Below the pieces are notes generated by a model, which was not told the DNA's origin, did not search any database, and saw nothing but the letters and a program-made list of their open reading frames with translations. Positions 7,702 through 16,192 of a stretch of 64,000 nucleotides of DNA are shown here, one piece after another. Made by a program: the position numbers and the translations under genes. Position 1 is the first letter of the stretch. Each line of letters begins with the position of its first letter. Source of the stretch: Selenomonas sp. (GTDB lineage: Bacteria; Bacillota_C; Negativicutes; Selenomonadales; Selenomonadaceae); assembly GCF_024699275.1 (NCBI RefSeq), contig NZ_JAILPX010000134.1, forward strand, positions 1-64,000. The letters run 5' to 3'.

Positions 7702-8412
7702 ATGTTAGATTTACTCGATGTCCATACCCATACCATTGCCAGTGTTCACGCATACAGCACTTTGCGGGAAATGATTACTGCCGCCAAAGAAAAAGGTCTT
7801 TCCCTCATCGGCATATCGGATCATGCCCCTGCTATGCCTGGTGCTTTCCACGAATATTACTTCTGCAATTTCAAGGTAATTCGCCGAGATGCCTACGGTA
7901 TTGATCTAGTTATGGGAGCAGAACTGAACATTATCGACTTTTGCGGCTCCACGGATTTGCGGCAGGATCTTTTAGACCGGATAGACTACGCCATTGCCAG
8001 CCTTCATGCCCCGTGCATAAAACCTGGCACCAGAGAACAAAATACCGCCGCCCTGATCGGGGCTATGAAAAATCCTAAGGTAAAAATCATTGGGCATCCG
8101 GATAACCCGAAATATCCTGTAGATTTCAATATGCTTGCCAAAGCCGCCCAGAAACATCATGTACTCCTAGAATGCAACAATAGTTCCTATACTCCCGGCG
8201 GCAGCCGCAAAGGCTCAAGAGAACTGGCAGGAGAACTTTTAACCGCCTGCAAAAAACATGGTACCATGATCATCATGGGCAGCGATGCCCATATTGACCT
8301 GGATGTAGGTAATCACCAGTATGCCATTGAAATGATAAAAAAATACCAGTTCCCAGAGGAACTGGTAATCAACAATCGCCCAGAACTATTCAAAAAATGG
8401 ATTTCTGAATAA
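7702..8412 (+). CDS. PHP-domain phosphoesterase (YcdX-like)
   Basis: 236 residues from the ATG at 7702, which has AGGAGG five bases upstream; an in-frame ATG 13 codons earlier lacks one. Polymerase-and-histidinol-phosphatase fold with metal ligands DVHTHT near residue 6, GISDHAP, MGAELN, IASLHA, IGHPDNP, LECNNSS and GSDAHID. The best-known close relatives are the YcdX-type phosphatases with a trinuclear zinc site; substrate unknown. It is single and convergent with the NlpC-like gene five bases beyond its stop, with no room for a terminator between. Confidence 0.85.
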   Translation: MLDLLDVHTHTIASVHAYSTLREMITAAKEKGLSLIGISDHAPAMPGAFHEYYFCNFKVIRRDAYGIDLVMGAELNIIDFCGSTDLRQDLLDRIDYAIASLHAPCIKPGTREQNTAALIGAMKNPKVKIIGHPDNPKYPVDFNMLAKAAQKHHVLLECNNSSYTPGGSRKGSRELAGELLTACKKHGTMIIMGSDAHIDLDVGNHQYAIEMIKKYQFPEELVINNRPELFKKWISE

Positions 8413-8417
8413 GCTTT

Positions 8418-9023
8418 CTATTTGCCAACATAACGGTAAACTTCTGTCCATCCCCGTCCATAGGCATTATAACAATCAATCTCTCCACCTTGGTCTCCGG
8501 TGCGCCAATCACCGCCAATAGGATTATTTACACCTCGAGCCTCTACGGTATAGCCATTGCCAACATAGAAAGCAACATGAACCGCAGGTGTACAAAGAAT
8601 ATCCCCTCGCTTGAGATTATTCTTGACCTCATTCCAGGAGAATTTCTGGAAACCACCAATTCGCTGCAAATCCATCCAAAGGGTATCGGCATCACCAGTC
8701 ATCTGCTTACCATGATAGCGGCTCCAATAGGCAGGATTCTTCTGCCAGGCTGCAATAATCGGGAAACCCGCATGATCCAGCGCATGATAAATCAAAGAGG
8801 AGCAATCATAATCCGGGCCTTCTCTCGAGCCGGTATAAGGGTGGCTGGCGGTAGCGTTTTCCTCTCCCTGGGAATAACCATGCCTATTGTCTGCCGCTAT
8901 GCTCATAGCCCAGATAACAGCCTTTTCCATAGGATTAGCGCTAGCTTGAGCAACTGCAATATTTGCCAATAACAACCAGCCCATAAATACTATCTTCAGC
9001 ATCTGACTGTACCATATTTTCAT
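8418..9023 (-). CDS. Secreted NlpC/P60-like cysteine peptidase
   Basis: 201 residues with a signal peptide (1-29, ending AQASA). The catalytic domain has Cys74 in DYDCSSLIYHA and His149 in PAVHVAFYVGNG, the arrangement of NlpC/P60 and phage-type cell-wall amidases/endopeptidases that cut peptidoglycan peptides. There is no SH3 or LysM targeting domain, so the enzyme is a bare catalytic module. AGGTGG ribosome site before the ATG. Transcribed toward the PHP gene; its own terminator is not visible because the genes abut. Confidence 0.85.
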   Translation of the reverse strand: MKIWYSQMLKIVFMGWLLLANIAVAQASANPMEKAVIWAMSIAADNRHGYSQGEENATASHPYTGSREGPDYDCSSLIYHALDHAGFPIIAAWQKNPAYWSRYHGKQMTGDADTLWMDLQRIGGFQKFSWNEVKNNLKRGDILCTPAVHVAFYVGNGYTVEARGVNNPIGGDWRTGDQGGEIDCYNAYGRGWTEVYRYVGK

Positions 9024-9058
9024 CTTACCACCTACTAACTTGAATGATGTATAAAAAT

Positions 9059-9101
9059 GAGACGTTCATCTGTATCTTTAATGATACAAGATGAACGTCT
9101 C
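9059..9101 (-). terminator. Terminator of the arabinose operon
   Basis: 13-bp stem (9059-9071 with 9089-9101) with an inner 5-bp helix, followed on the minus strand by CATTTTTATAC. It lies 21 bases after the araA stop. Confidence 0.85.
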
Positions 9102-9121
9102 TATTACAATAGGGGTTTGAC

Positions 9122-10546
9122 TTAGCAGATTTCTACCAGATTCACGCCCAACATAACGCCCAGATCATGAATCTGTTCCTCGGTCAGACGGAAAGACAAG
9201 ACCGTATGATGTCCGCCACCAGCTTTAATCCATTCCGTGGAGCCTTTCTTCAAACCACATTTCGGCGTCCAAAGTTGTTTTGCCACCGGCAGATGCGGCG
9301 TTTCGGCTTCTGCTTTACGACAATCAACAGGATAACTGATCATGCGGAAGCCATCGCGGAAATCCGCTACGGTTACGTCCACAGCTTCGCCATCCGCACC
9401 GGTGAATACCAAACGGGCCGGATCATCCTTACCACCGATGTCCAAAGGATGTACTTCTACTTTTGGTTTATCGCTGGCAATCGTCGGGTCAACTTCCAAC
9501 ATATGCGCACCCAGAATAGCTTCATGGCCTTTACGCAGATCAAGGGTATAGTCTTCCATAAATACCGTACGTTCATTATGCGCCATGATTTTCAACAGGC
9601 GGGTCAGAGCAGCATGCTTCCAATCCCCTTCAGCCGCAAAACCATAGCCATCACGCATCAGCATCTGTGCAGCCAAGCCTGGCAGTTGTTTTAGCCCCTT
9701 CAAATCCTGGAAATTGGTGCAGAAGGCATTGTAGCCTCTGTCATCCAGGAATTTCTTGATGCCCAGATATTCGCGCAGTTGATAGCGGACCGATGATTCG
9801 AATTTCTCCTGTGAATTCTCCTGCGGATTCAACGTATACATCTCTGCCAGCTTTTTATATTCTACATCAATATCGGATTCAGATACAGCATCTACCTCTT
9901 CCACGAGGTCACCGACCGGCCAGTAGTCTACCGTCCAGCCCAGCTGGATCTGTGCTTCTACCTTATCACCCTCTGTAACCGCCACATCACGCATGGTATC
10001 ACCAAAGCGGCATACGCGAATATGGAAACTTTCGTTGTAAGCTACAGCCACATCCTGCCAATCCGCAATTTCTTTCTGTACTTCTTCATCGCCCCAATAA
10101 CCATAAACGATTTTATTATTGATATGCAGACGGGAGTTCAGATAACCGTATTCACGATCGCCATGGGCACTCTGATTGAGGTTCATGTAATCGAAATCAA
10201 TGGTCGCATAGGGAATCTCATTAAGATACTGGGTAGCTAGATGCAGAAGCGGTTTCTGCAGCAACTTCGTACCACGAATCCAGTTTTTGGCCGGTGAGAA
10301 GGTATGCATCCAGGTAATGATACCTGCCACTTCATCATGATAGTTTACGTCCTTCATGAACTGCGTAATTCCATCTGCGGTGGTCATCACACCTTTGCAG
10401 ACAACCTTATAGGGCAGCTTGCCGCTGGCATTCAACTTATTGACAATATCCTGAGCATCCCGCTCAACATTTTTAAGCTGTTCTTCACCATAAAGAAACT
10501 GACTGCCTGCTACAAACCAAAATTCATAATCTTTTACTTCTAACAT
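9122..10546 (-). CDS. araA: L-arabinose isomerase
   Basis: 474 residues, standard length, interconverting L-arabinose and L-ribulose with Mn2+. Recognised from [14 protein letters not shown] at the N terminus, [28 protein letters not shown] and the [15 protein letters not shown] segment, all typical of AraA. Third gene of the operon, 26 bases after the kinase. No araD (ribulose-5-phosphate 4-epimerase) follows; the terminator at 9059-9101 closes the operon. Confidence 0.97.
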   Translation of the reverse strand: MLEVKDYEFWFVAGSQFLYGEEQLKNVERDAQDIVNKLNASGKLPYKVVCKGVMTTADGITQFMKDVNYHDEVAGIITWMHTFSPAKNWIRGTKLLQKPLLHLATQYLNEIPYATIDFDYMNLNQSAHGDREYGYLNSRLHINNKIVYGYWGDEEVQKEIADWQDVAVAYNESFHIRVCRFGDTMRDVAVTEGDKVEAQIQLGWTVDYWPVGDLVEEVDAVSESDIDVEYKKLAEMYTLNPQENSQEKFESSVRYQLREYLGIKKFLDDRGYNAFCTNFQDLKGLKQLPGLAAQMLMRDGYGFAAEGDWKHAALTRLLKIMAHNERTVFMEDYTLDLRKGHEAILGAHMLEVDPTIASDKPKVEVHPLDIGGKDDPARLVFTGADGEAVDVTVADFRDGFRMISYPVDCRKAEAETPHLPVAKQLWTPKCGLKKGSTEWIKAGGGHHTVLSFRLTEEQIHDLGVMLGVNLVEIC

Positions 10547-10572
10547 CTGAACTACTTCCCTTCTATATCGAC

Positions 10573-12180
10573 TTAATTATCCGCAACGACTTTGCCTGCC
10601 TCTTGTTCAAGAGACAGCCCCGCCTGATAACGGTCAATAAACTCCTGACAACCTTTCATACCTTCAGCACTTGGTGTAAGCGTGGTACTTTGCGGGTCTT
10701 TGAACACCTTGCTGTCCAGAAAATCTGGCAAACTTTCTTTATTCGCATCGCCTTTGGCATAAACAGCCAAGACCGCCATCCCCCATGGACCACCTTCACT
10801 GGCTGTATCCATAACGGTAATCGGTAACCCCAGACTATCTGCCAAAACCTGCTGCCCCACCACCGGCGTCTTGAACAATCCACCCTGAGCAATCATCACA
10901 TCGGTTTTCACGCCCTCTTCCTTAACCAGGATATCCATCCCGATTTTCAACGGAGCAAAGGCCGCATAAAGCTGCGTCAGCATAAAATTGCCCAAATTCA
11001 TCCTGCTATGAGGCGCACGGACAAATAACGGCCGTCCTGCCTCTACCCGGGTAATGTTTTCCCCGGATAAGCAGCTATAATTAATTAACCCGCCAGCATT
11101 CTTATCCGCCTGCCGTGCTTGATTGAAGAGCACACTGTAAAGCTTAGCCGGGGTTTGTCCATGGCCGATAAGCTCCGCAAACTCACCAAAAAGATTGACC
11201 CAGGCATTGATATCCGAGGAGCAATTATTCACATGCACCATCGCCACATTTGCACCGTCCGGGGTTGTGACAATATCGATATCCCGATGGACCTTCTTCA
11301 AAGGTTCATCCAATACATTCATCGAAAAAGCCGATGTCCCCACAGAGATATTCCCTGTACGCTTACGCACACTATTGGTGGAAACCATCCCTGTCCCAGC
11401 ATCACCTTCCGGTGGTGCCATCAAGGCACCAGCCTGCAAGGTCCCGGTAGGATCCAGGAGCTTTGCACCGGTCTCCGTTAAATGACCAGCTGCCACGCCA
11501 GCCCGCAAAGCTTTAGGAAGGATATCGGTCAGCTTCCAGGGATAAGCTGCCACTTCCGGTAAGCCCATAAAGATTTTGGCCATGTTCGCATCATAATCGC
11601 CTGTAGCTTCATCAACAGGGAACATCCCTGATGCATCGCCTACACCCAAAACCTTTTCTCCACAAAGCTGCCAATGAATATAACCTGCCAAGGTAGTCAT
11701 AAAATCGATATCTTTTACATGGTCCTCACCATTTAGGATCGCTTGGTAAAGATGCGCAATACTCCAACGCTGGGGAATGTTGAAGGATAACTTTTCCGTC
11801 AGCTTATCTGCCGCTTCCCCCGTTATGTTATTGCGCCAGGTACGGAAAGGCGCTAATTGCTTTCCCTCTTTATCAAAGGGCAAATATCCATGCATCATCG
11901 CGCTGATGCCAATGGAACCAATCTGGGTCAAGGATACATGATAACGGCTCTTGACATCTGCCGCCAGCTCCTTAAAACAGGTCTGTATTCCCTTCCAGGC
12001 TTCAGACATTTCGTATGTCCAAATACCATCCACCAATTGATTTTCCCATTCAAAGCTGGAAGTTGCCAACGTTTCGCATTTATCGTTCACGAGCACAGCC
12101 TTTATACGCGTAGAACCAAGTTCTACCCCCAACGCCGTAGCACCGCTTTCGATACTTGCCGCATTTTTTACCAAATCCAT
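10573..12180 (-). CDS. FGGY-family carbohydrate kinase, probable L-ribulokinase
   Basis: 535 residues from the ATG at 12180, which has AGGAGG eight bases upstream; a TTG two codons earlier is too close to it. FGGY fold: [14 protein letters not shown] (phosphate loop) near residue 20, [23 protein letters not shown], and a C-terminal ATPase half with [13 protein letters not shown] and [12 protein letters not shown]. The protein is not close to classical AraB by eye but its place between an arabinose-type transporter and araA makes L-ribulose the likely substrate. Xylulose or gluconate cannot be excluded from sequence alone. Confidence 0.85.
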   Translation of the reverse strand: MDLVKNAASIESGATALGVELGSTRIKAVLVNDKCETLATSSFEWENQLVDGIWTYEMSEAWKGIQTCFKELAADVKSRYHVSLTQIGSIGISAMMHGYLPFDKEGKQLAPFRTWRNNITGEAADKLTEKLSFNIPQRWSIAHLYQAILNGEDHVKDIDFMTTLAGYIHWQLCGEKVLGVGDASGMFPVDEATGDYDANMAKIFMGLPEVAAYPWKLTDILPKALRAGVAAGHLTETGAKLLDPTGTLQAGALMAPPEGDAGTGMVSTNSVRKRTGNISVGTSAFSMNVLDEPLKKVHRDIDIVTTPDGANVAMVHVNNCSSDINAWVNLFGEFAELIGHGQTPAKLYSVLFNQARQADKNAGGLINYSCLSGENITRVEAGRPLFVRAPHSRMNLGNFMLTQLYAAFAPLKIGMDILVKEEGVKTDVMIAQGGLFKTPVVGQQVLADSLGLPITVMDTASEGGPWGMAVLAVYAKGDANKESLPDFLDSKVFKDPQSTTLTPSAEGMKGCQEFIDRYQAGLSLEQEAGKVVADN

Positions 12181-12211
12181 AACCAAAGCCTCCTAAATGA
12201 TGATGGTTATA

Positions 12212-13639
12212 TTAGCCCAAATCAGTCGCCGGGCATGCTTCCTTTTCTTTACCATGGGCAATACCTGCAGCTTCAATTTCTTCCAATGTTGCACCACGAG
12301 TTTCCGGTACACAGGTACGGATAAAAGCAACACCCAAAAGACAGATACAGCCAAAGATGGCAAAAACTGCGGCCTGAGAGATACTTGCGGTCATAATAGG
12401 GAAGAGCAAGCCAACCAGGAAGGAACCAATCCAGTTAAAGGAGGAAGCCATGCCGGAAGCCCGGCCGCGAATTGCCAAGGGGAATATTTCACCAACAATT
12501 ACCCAGGTCAAAGGGGCCCAAGTAAAGGAGTAAAAAGCAACATACACACAGAGGAAACCAACAATCATCATGGGATCAGTATCCGGCACAATGCTATTGA
12601 TTACGGCCGGCAGGATAAAGGAAAGTCCCATAACCGTCCCCCCCAGGGTCAGCAGCGTGCGACGATTGAAACGATCGGCAACGGCCAGGAATACCAGAGA
12701 GCCCAATACCAGCAAAATCCCTTGAATAATCGGCCACATCAGCTGAGAGCTTGCAGCCTGACCCGTAGCCTGTTCAACAATCAACGGAATATAATAGAAA
12801 ATTGCATTTGCACCCTGAAACTGCTGAAATGCAGCTACACCGACACCAGCAGTAACCAGATACCGATATTTGTCCGAGAAAAGCGTCCGCAGAGATGTAT
12901 TCGCCTGAGCAGCGGTTTCCTCCTGAGCAGTCTCCTGGATATCACGAAGTTCAGCTTCTACTTCATGTTTCTCACGAATATAGCCTAAAACCTGACGAGC
13001 TTCCATGATTTTTCCATGGCGCACTAAAAAACGTGGAGATTCCGGAAGTCTGAGAACACCTAAGAAAAGAATAATCGCAGGTACTGCTGCCAGACTCAGC
13101 ATCAATCGCCAGGCAATGGTTTCCGGCATATCCTTTAATAAAAAGTCAACTACATAAGAAAGGAGCATACCGGACACAATCATGGTCTGATTGATTCCAG
13201 AGAGCCGGCCACGAAGACGAGCAGGCGACATTTCCGACATATAAGCCGGTACCAAGGCTGAAGCTGCACCAACCGCTAAGCCTAAAAGCACGCGGACAGC
13301 AATCAAATACAGGGACCCGTCATGAGGAGCAAGTCCAGACAAAATAGAACCAACAACAAAAATAAGTGCTGATAAGAGAATCATCTTACGCCGTCCCAGT
13401 TTATCGGAAAGCTGTCCTGCCAATGCACCACCAAATATAGCACCGAACATTACAGAAGACGTAATCCAGCCAATAATACCAGCGTTGCCTGTCAGTCCCC
13501 AATCCGTCTGCAGAAAGGGCAGCGCACCAGTCATTACACCGATATCATAGCCAAAAAGAATACCACCAAACGAACCAAAGAAATAGATAAATGCACTGGA
13601 GATCTTCTTCTCCGCTACATTAGAGGAACCCATTGTCAT
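12212..13639 (-). CDS. MFS sugar:proton symporter, probable arabinose transporter
   Basis: 475 residues, 12 membrane segments, sugar-porter family. Signatures: GGILFGYDIGVMTGALPF at the N terminus, DKLGRRKMIL (loop 2-3), RVLLGLAVGAAS, PAYMSEMSPARLRG, PESPRFLV, QQFQGANAIFYY and PETRGATLEEIE near the end. First gene of the operon, 31 bases before the kinase, so L-arabinose import is the likely job. The start has GAGG ten bases upstream. Driven by a strong promoter at 13711-13739 with a palindrome next to it. Confidence 0.92.
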   Translation of the reverse strand: MTMGSSNVAEKKISSAFIYFFGSFGGILFGYDIGVMTGALPFLQTDWGLTGNAGIIGWITSSVMFGAIFGGALAGQLSDKLGRRKMILLSALIFVVGSILSGLAPHDGSLYLIAVRVLLGLAVGAASALVPAYMSEMSPARLRGRLSGINQTMIVSGMLLSYVVDFLLKDMPETIAWRLMLSLAAVPAIILFLGVLRLPESPRFLVRHGKIMEARQVLGYIREKHEVEAELRDIQETAQEETAAQANTSLRTLFSDKYRYLVTAGVGVAAFQQFQGANAIFYYIPLIVEQATGQAASSQLMWPIIQGILLVLGSLVFLAVADRFNRRTLLTLGGTVMGLSFILPAVINSIVPDTDPMMIVGFLCVYVAFYSFTWAPLTWVIVGEIFPLAIRGRASGMASSFNWIGSFLVGLLFPIMTASISQAAVFAIFGCICLLGVAFIRTCVPETRGATLEEIEAAGIAHGKEKEACPATDLG

Positions 13640-13691
13640 TGTGTACTAACCTCGCTTCTTTGTTTGTAGATTTTGTATTTCTAAAAGCTTC

Positions 13692-13705
13692 TGTGTTCGA
13701 GCACA
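13692..13705. promoter_or_regulatory. CG-centred operator or cre-like palindrome
   Basis: TGTGTTCGAGCACA, a 14-base near-palindrome centred on TCGA, lies six bases past the -10 of the arabinose promoter. It fits the form of LacI-family operators and matches the cre consensus (TGWNANCGNTNWCA) at all but two positions. It is well placed for repression by CcpA or a local regulator. Confidence 0.55.
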
Positions 13706-13710
13706 CTTAT

Positions 13711-13739
13711 AATATAACATCGCACAATTGCTTTGTCAA
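13711..13739 (-). promoter_or_regulatory. Arabinose operon promoter
   Basis: Minus strand: -35 TTGACA (13734-13739), 17-base spacer, -10 TATATT (13711-13716). It gives a leader of roughly 65 bases before the transporter start. Confidence 0.85.
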
Positions 13740-13813
13740 TGTTTTTATTATTTTTTATTTATGCTATTTTTATAAGTCTAGCTGTTATTTTCAGTAAATT
13801 TATACTTTTTGGC

Positions 13814-13848
13814 ATAGGCTGGAAGGTACGTTTTACAATCCAGCCTAT
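13814..13848 (-). terminator. Stem-loop after LysR gene, possible terminator
   Basis: 10-bp stem ATAGGCTGGA/TCCAGCCTAT beginning five bases after the LysR stop. No clear T-run follows on the minus strand, so termination may be weak or the hairpin may only stabilise the mRNA. Confidence 0.4.
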
Positions 13849-13852
13849 AAAA

Positions 13853-14731
13853 TCAGCAGCTACGAGTAATTTCCTTAAGATATTTAATCAATAAGCGCTC
13901 ATCATCGTAAACCTGACGTCCTTTTTTTGTAACGATCCCAGAATTGATATAGAAAGGCTTCTCCATAGGTATAATGACCAAATCATCCCGTTCTAAAACA
14001 GCCTGCCTCGTCAAAAAAGTACTACAGATTCCCGCCCGAACAAGATTTTTGATGGTATGCAGATAAGGCGAATAATGCACAACCTTCGGTTTCTGATTTT
14101 CCTTAGCATACATATCATGTACCATACGATAAACAAAAAAACTGCTATCCAGTAAAGCCAACGGTTCTTGCAGCACATCTGCCAATTGGATGGATTCCTT
14201 AACTGCCAGCGGGTTGTCCGGACTAGTCACCAAACAGCATTCACAGGCAAAAAGCTTTTCATAATTCAGCTTCTGGCTAAACCCAGCTTCATAATTCGTA
14301 AAAGCAATATCCAATTTTTCCTCTTCCACCATATGAAGTGCCGATATTCCTCCAGACTCAATAATATCCAAGCGAATTTCCGGATGCACTGCACGGAATT
14401 CCCCCAATACCCGCGGCAAAAATTGTGTCCCTAATTGCAAAGGCATCGCCATGCGAATATGATTGCGGTTATGTGCCATATCCTGAATCTCATCATCCAG
14501 CTGGTCAATTTGATCCAAAATGTGTTTGACTTTACCAAGTAATTTACTGCCTTCATTGGTAATGATTATCTTTCTTCCTTCACGATGAAAAAGATTCAAT
14601 CCTGTTTCTGCCTCTAAGGTCTGCATGGCTACGCTGATCGTCGGCTGAGAAACATGCAGATGCTCCGCCGCTTTTGTGATATTCTGCCACTGACAAACCT
14701 CATAAAAATAACGCATTTGTATTAATGTCAT
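13853..14731 (-). CDS. LysR-family transcriptional regulator
   Basis: 292 residues starting MTLIQMRYFYEV, the standard LysR opening; adjacent ATG codons at 14734 and 14731 share a GAGGTGA ribosome site and the second has the better spacing. HTH about residues 16-36 (NITKAAEHLHVSQPTISVAM), then a two-lobed effector domain (RMAMPLQLGTQFLPRVL ... LDIAFTNYE). CysL/CbbR-like by eye; effector unknown. It is divergent from the RNA/sbcDC side, and a TTATA-N9-TATAA element overlaps its promoter, as expected for autoregulation. Confidence 0.9.
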   Translation of the reverse strand: MTLIQMRYFYEVCQWQNITKAAEHLHVSQPTISVAMQTLEAETGLNLFHREGRKIIITNEGSKLLGKVKHILDQIDQLDDEIQDMAHNRNHIRMAMPLQLGTQFLPRVLGEFRAVHPEIRLDIIESGGISALHMVEEEKLDIAFTNYEAGFSQKLNYEKLFACECCLVTSPDNPLAVKESIQLADVLQEPLALLDSSFFVYRMVHDMYAKENQKPKVVHYSPYLHTIKNLVRAGICSTFLTRQAVLERDDLVIIPMEKPFYINSGIVTKKGRQVYDDERLLIKYLKEITRSC

Positions 14732-14772
14732 CATTCTCACCTCATAATTATCCTATCCCATCTTCTTGCTTA

Positions 14773-14805
14773 AGTATAGCATATTCTTATAGGAAAAAGT
14801 TATAA
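14773..14805 (-). promoter_or_regulatory. LysR gene promoter region with T-N9-A dyad
   Basis: Minus strand -10 TATACT (14773-14778) with no good -35, and a dyad TTATA-N9-TATAA at 14787-14805 in the -35 region. LysR regulators typically bind such dyads near their own divergent promoters. Moderate to low certainty. Confidence 0.45.
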
Positions 14806-14824
14806 CCTTATCAAAAAACCATAT

Positions 14825-14853
14825 TTTACAGATGCATTTTACTATGGCATAAT
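14825..14853 (+). promoter_or_regulatory. Promoter of candidate small RNA
   Basis: Plus strand: -35 TTTACA (14825-14830), 17-base spacer, -10 CATAAT (14848-14853). It points at a 100-base segment without a convincing gene that ends in a strong terminator. Confidence 0.6.
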
Positions 14854-14859
14854 ATTATC

Positions 14860-14965
14860 AAATCGAAGAGATGAGACTGTATAAATATTGTATATTCTCT
14901 CTTCCTTTCCATAACACAACATCACATCAGAGAAGGCCAGCCCGCTCCCCTTGGGCTGGCTTTTT
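14860..14965 (+). ncRNA. Candidate small RNA between lysR and sbcD
   Basis: A promoter at 14825-14853 and a strong terminator (8-bp stem GCCAGCCC/GGGCTGGC, 14936-14960, then TTTTT) bracket about 105 bases. No gene with a ribosome site lies inside; a 51-codon frame from 14871 has none and runs through the terminator. Alternatives: a premature-termination leader of sbcDC, although sbcD seems to have its own promoter after the terminator, or simply a terminator without an upstream gene. Family not recognised. Confidence 0.45.
14936..14965 (+). terminator. Rho-independent terminator
   Basis: Perfect 8-bp GC-rich stem, 9-base loop, five T. Its T-run coincides with the -35 region of the sbcD promoter. 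Confidence 0.85.
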
Positions 14966-14989
14966 CGCATGCAAAATTCGCGGTATAAT
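14961..14989 (+). promoter_or_regulatory. Probable sbcDC promoter
   Basis: -10 TATAAT (14984-14989), 17 bases from a poor -35 TTTTTC (14961-14966). Transcription would start about 25 bases before the sbcD start. Confidence 0.5.
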
Positions 14990-15022
14990 AGATGAAGCAT
15001 TTATTGTACAGGAGGTTTACCC

Positions 15023-16192
15023 ATGAAATTCTTTCACCTTTCTGACCTGCATATCGGCCTAAAGCTGATAAATCATGATTTACTTACTGACCAGAAACAT
15101 ATATTAACGCAAATCATCGCAAAAGCCCAGGAACGCCAGCCTGATGCGGTGATCATCGCTGGAGATATCTACGATAAGGCCATTCCCTCTGCAGAGGCCG
15201 TAAGTCTATTTGACAGTTTTATTACCCAACTTCACCAAACAATTCCCGAAACGGAAATCATGTTGATTTCTGGCAACCACGACAGTGCTCAGCGTGTCAA
15301 TTTATTTCGTCAGTTACTGACCAGTCATAAAATTCATCTGATTGGTCTTCCACCGATGAAAGAAGATGAGCATATCGCTAAAATTATTCTTAACGATGCA
15401 TACGGTCCCATTACTTTCTATTTGCTCCCCTTCGTTAAACCGTCCATGATAAAGTGCATTACCGGACAGGATGAAAATGGTAATAACCTCTCCTACGATG
15501 CTGCCCTCCACACTCTTGTTGCACGTGAAACAATCGACCAAGCCCAGCGAAATGTACTGGTAAGCCACCAATTCTACATTTCCACCGGCGGCAATGTAGA
15601 CGAAATAATTCGCTGCGATTCGGAAATTATCACCGTAGGTAACATTGATGCGGTAAAAGGAGATGTTTTAGAACCGTTCGATTACGCAGCCCTGGGCCAC
15701 ATCCATAAGGCCCAAAAACTTAATGGCCAAGATTGTTATCGCTATTGCGGAACACCTATGGCCTGTTCGGTCAGCGAAGCAGACCAAGACAAAGGTATTA
15801 TTGAAGTCAATTTAGCCGAAAAGGGTAATATTACAACCAGTTTTATTCCCTTAAAGCCATTACATCCTGTACGCAGGATAAAAGGTACACTCAAGAATGT
15901 CCTTGCTCAAGCCTCCATGGATTATGTCAGTATTACCTTAACCGATAAAAAAGATTTAGATGTATTCGATATGCAGGATCGTCTCAGGGAAGCTTTTCCA
16001 AACCTTTTGGAAATCAAACGTGAAGGACAGCAAGGGGTTAATTATCAGCAAAAGATTACCGCCCAAGACATACTTTCCCCCTTTGATCTATGCAAAACTT
16101 TCTTAACCGGTATTGATGACGAAGAAGAAAAACTACTTGCAGAAATCATCAATGAAATACAACAGACACAGGGAGGTAATGACCAGTCATGA
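15023..16192 (+). CDS. sbcD: Nuclease SbcCD subunit D (Mre11-like)
   Basis: 389 residues. Metal-dependent phosphoesterase that, with SbcC, cuts hairpins and protein-blocked DNA ends. Motifs in order: HLSDLHIGL (start), IAGDIYDKA, ISGNHDSAQR, LVSHQFY, ALGHIHKAQ. AGGAGG seven bases before the ATG. The stop overlaps the sbcC start in ATGA, so synthesis of the pair is coupled. A parS-type sequence lies inside the gene at 15518-15533. Confidence 0.95.
   Translation: MKFFHLSDLHIGLKLINHDLLTDQKHILTQIIAKAQERQPDAVIIAGDIYDKAIPSAEAVSLFDSFITQLHQTIPETEIMLISGNHDSAQRVNLFRQLLTSHKIHLIGLPPMKEDEHIAKIILNDAYGPITFYLLPFVKPSMIKCITGQDENGNNLSYDAALHTLVARETIDQAQRNVLVSHQFYISTGGNVDEIIRCDSEIITVGNIDAVKGDVLEPFDYAALGHIHKAQKLNGQDCYRYCGTPMACSVSEADQDKGIIEVNLAEKGNITTSFIPLKPLHPVRRIKGTLKNVLAQASMDYVSITLTDKKDLDVFDMQDRLREAFPNLLEIKREGQQGVNYQQKITAQDILSPFDLCKTFLTGIDDEEEKLLAEIINEIQQTQGGNDQS
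15518..15533. other. parS: parS-type site inside sbcD
   Basis: TGTTGCACGTGAAACA, matching the ParB-binding consensus TGTTNCACGTGAAACA at every position. It is in coding sequence, as is common for parS. About 12 kb from parAB. Confidence 0.75.

Noticed and set aside
13740..13810. A/T-rich stretch before the arabinose promoter as an UP element or second promoter
   Set aside because: Suggestive composition only; no definable motif.
14871..15026. 51-codon open frame between lysR and sbcD on the plus strand
   Set aside because: No ribosome site, it reads through a strong terminator and overlaps the sbcD start; low-complexity translation.
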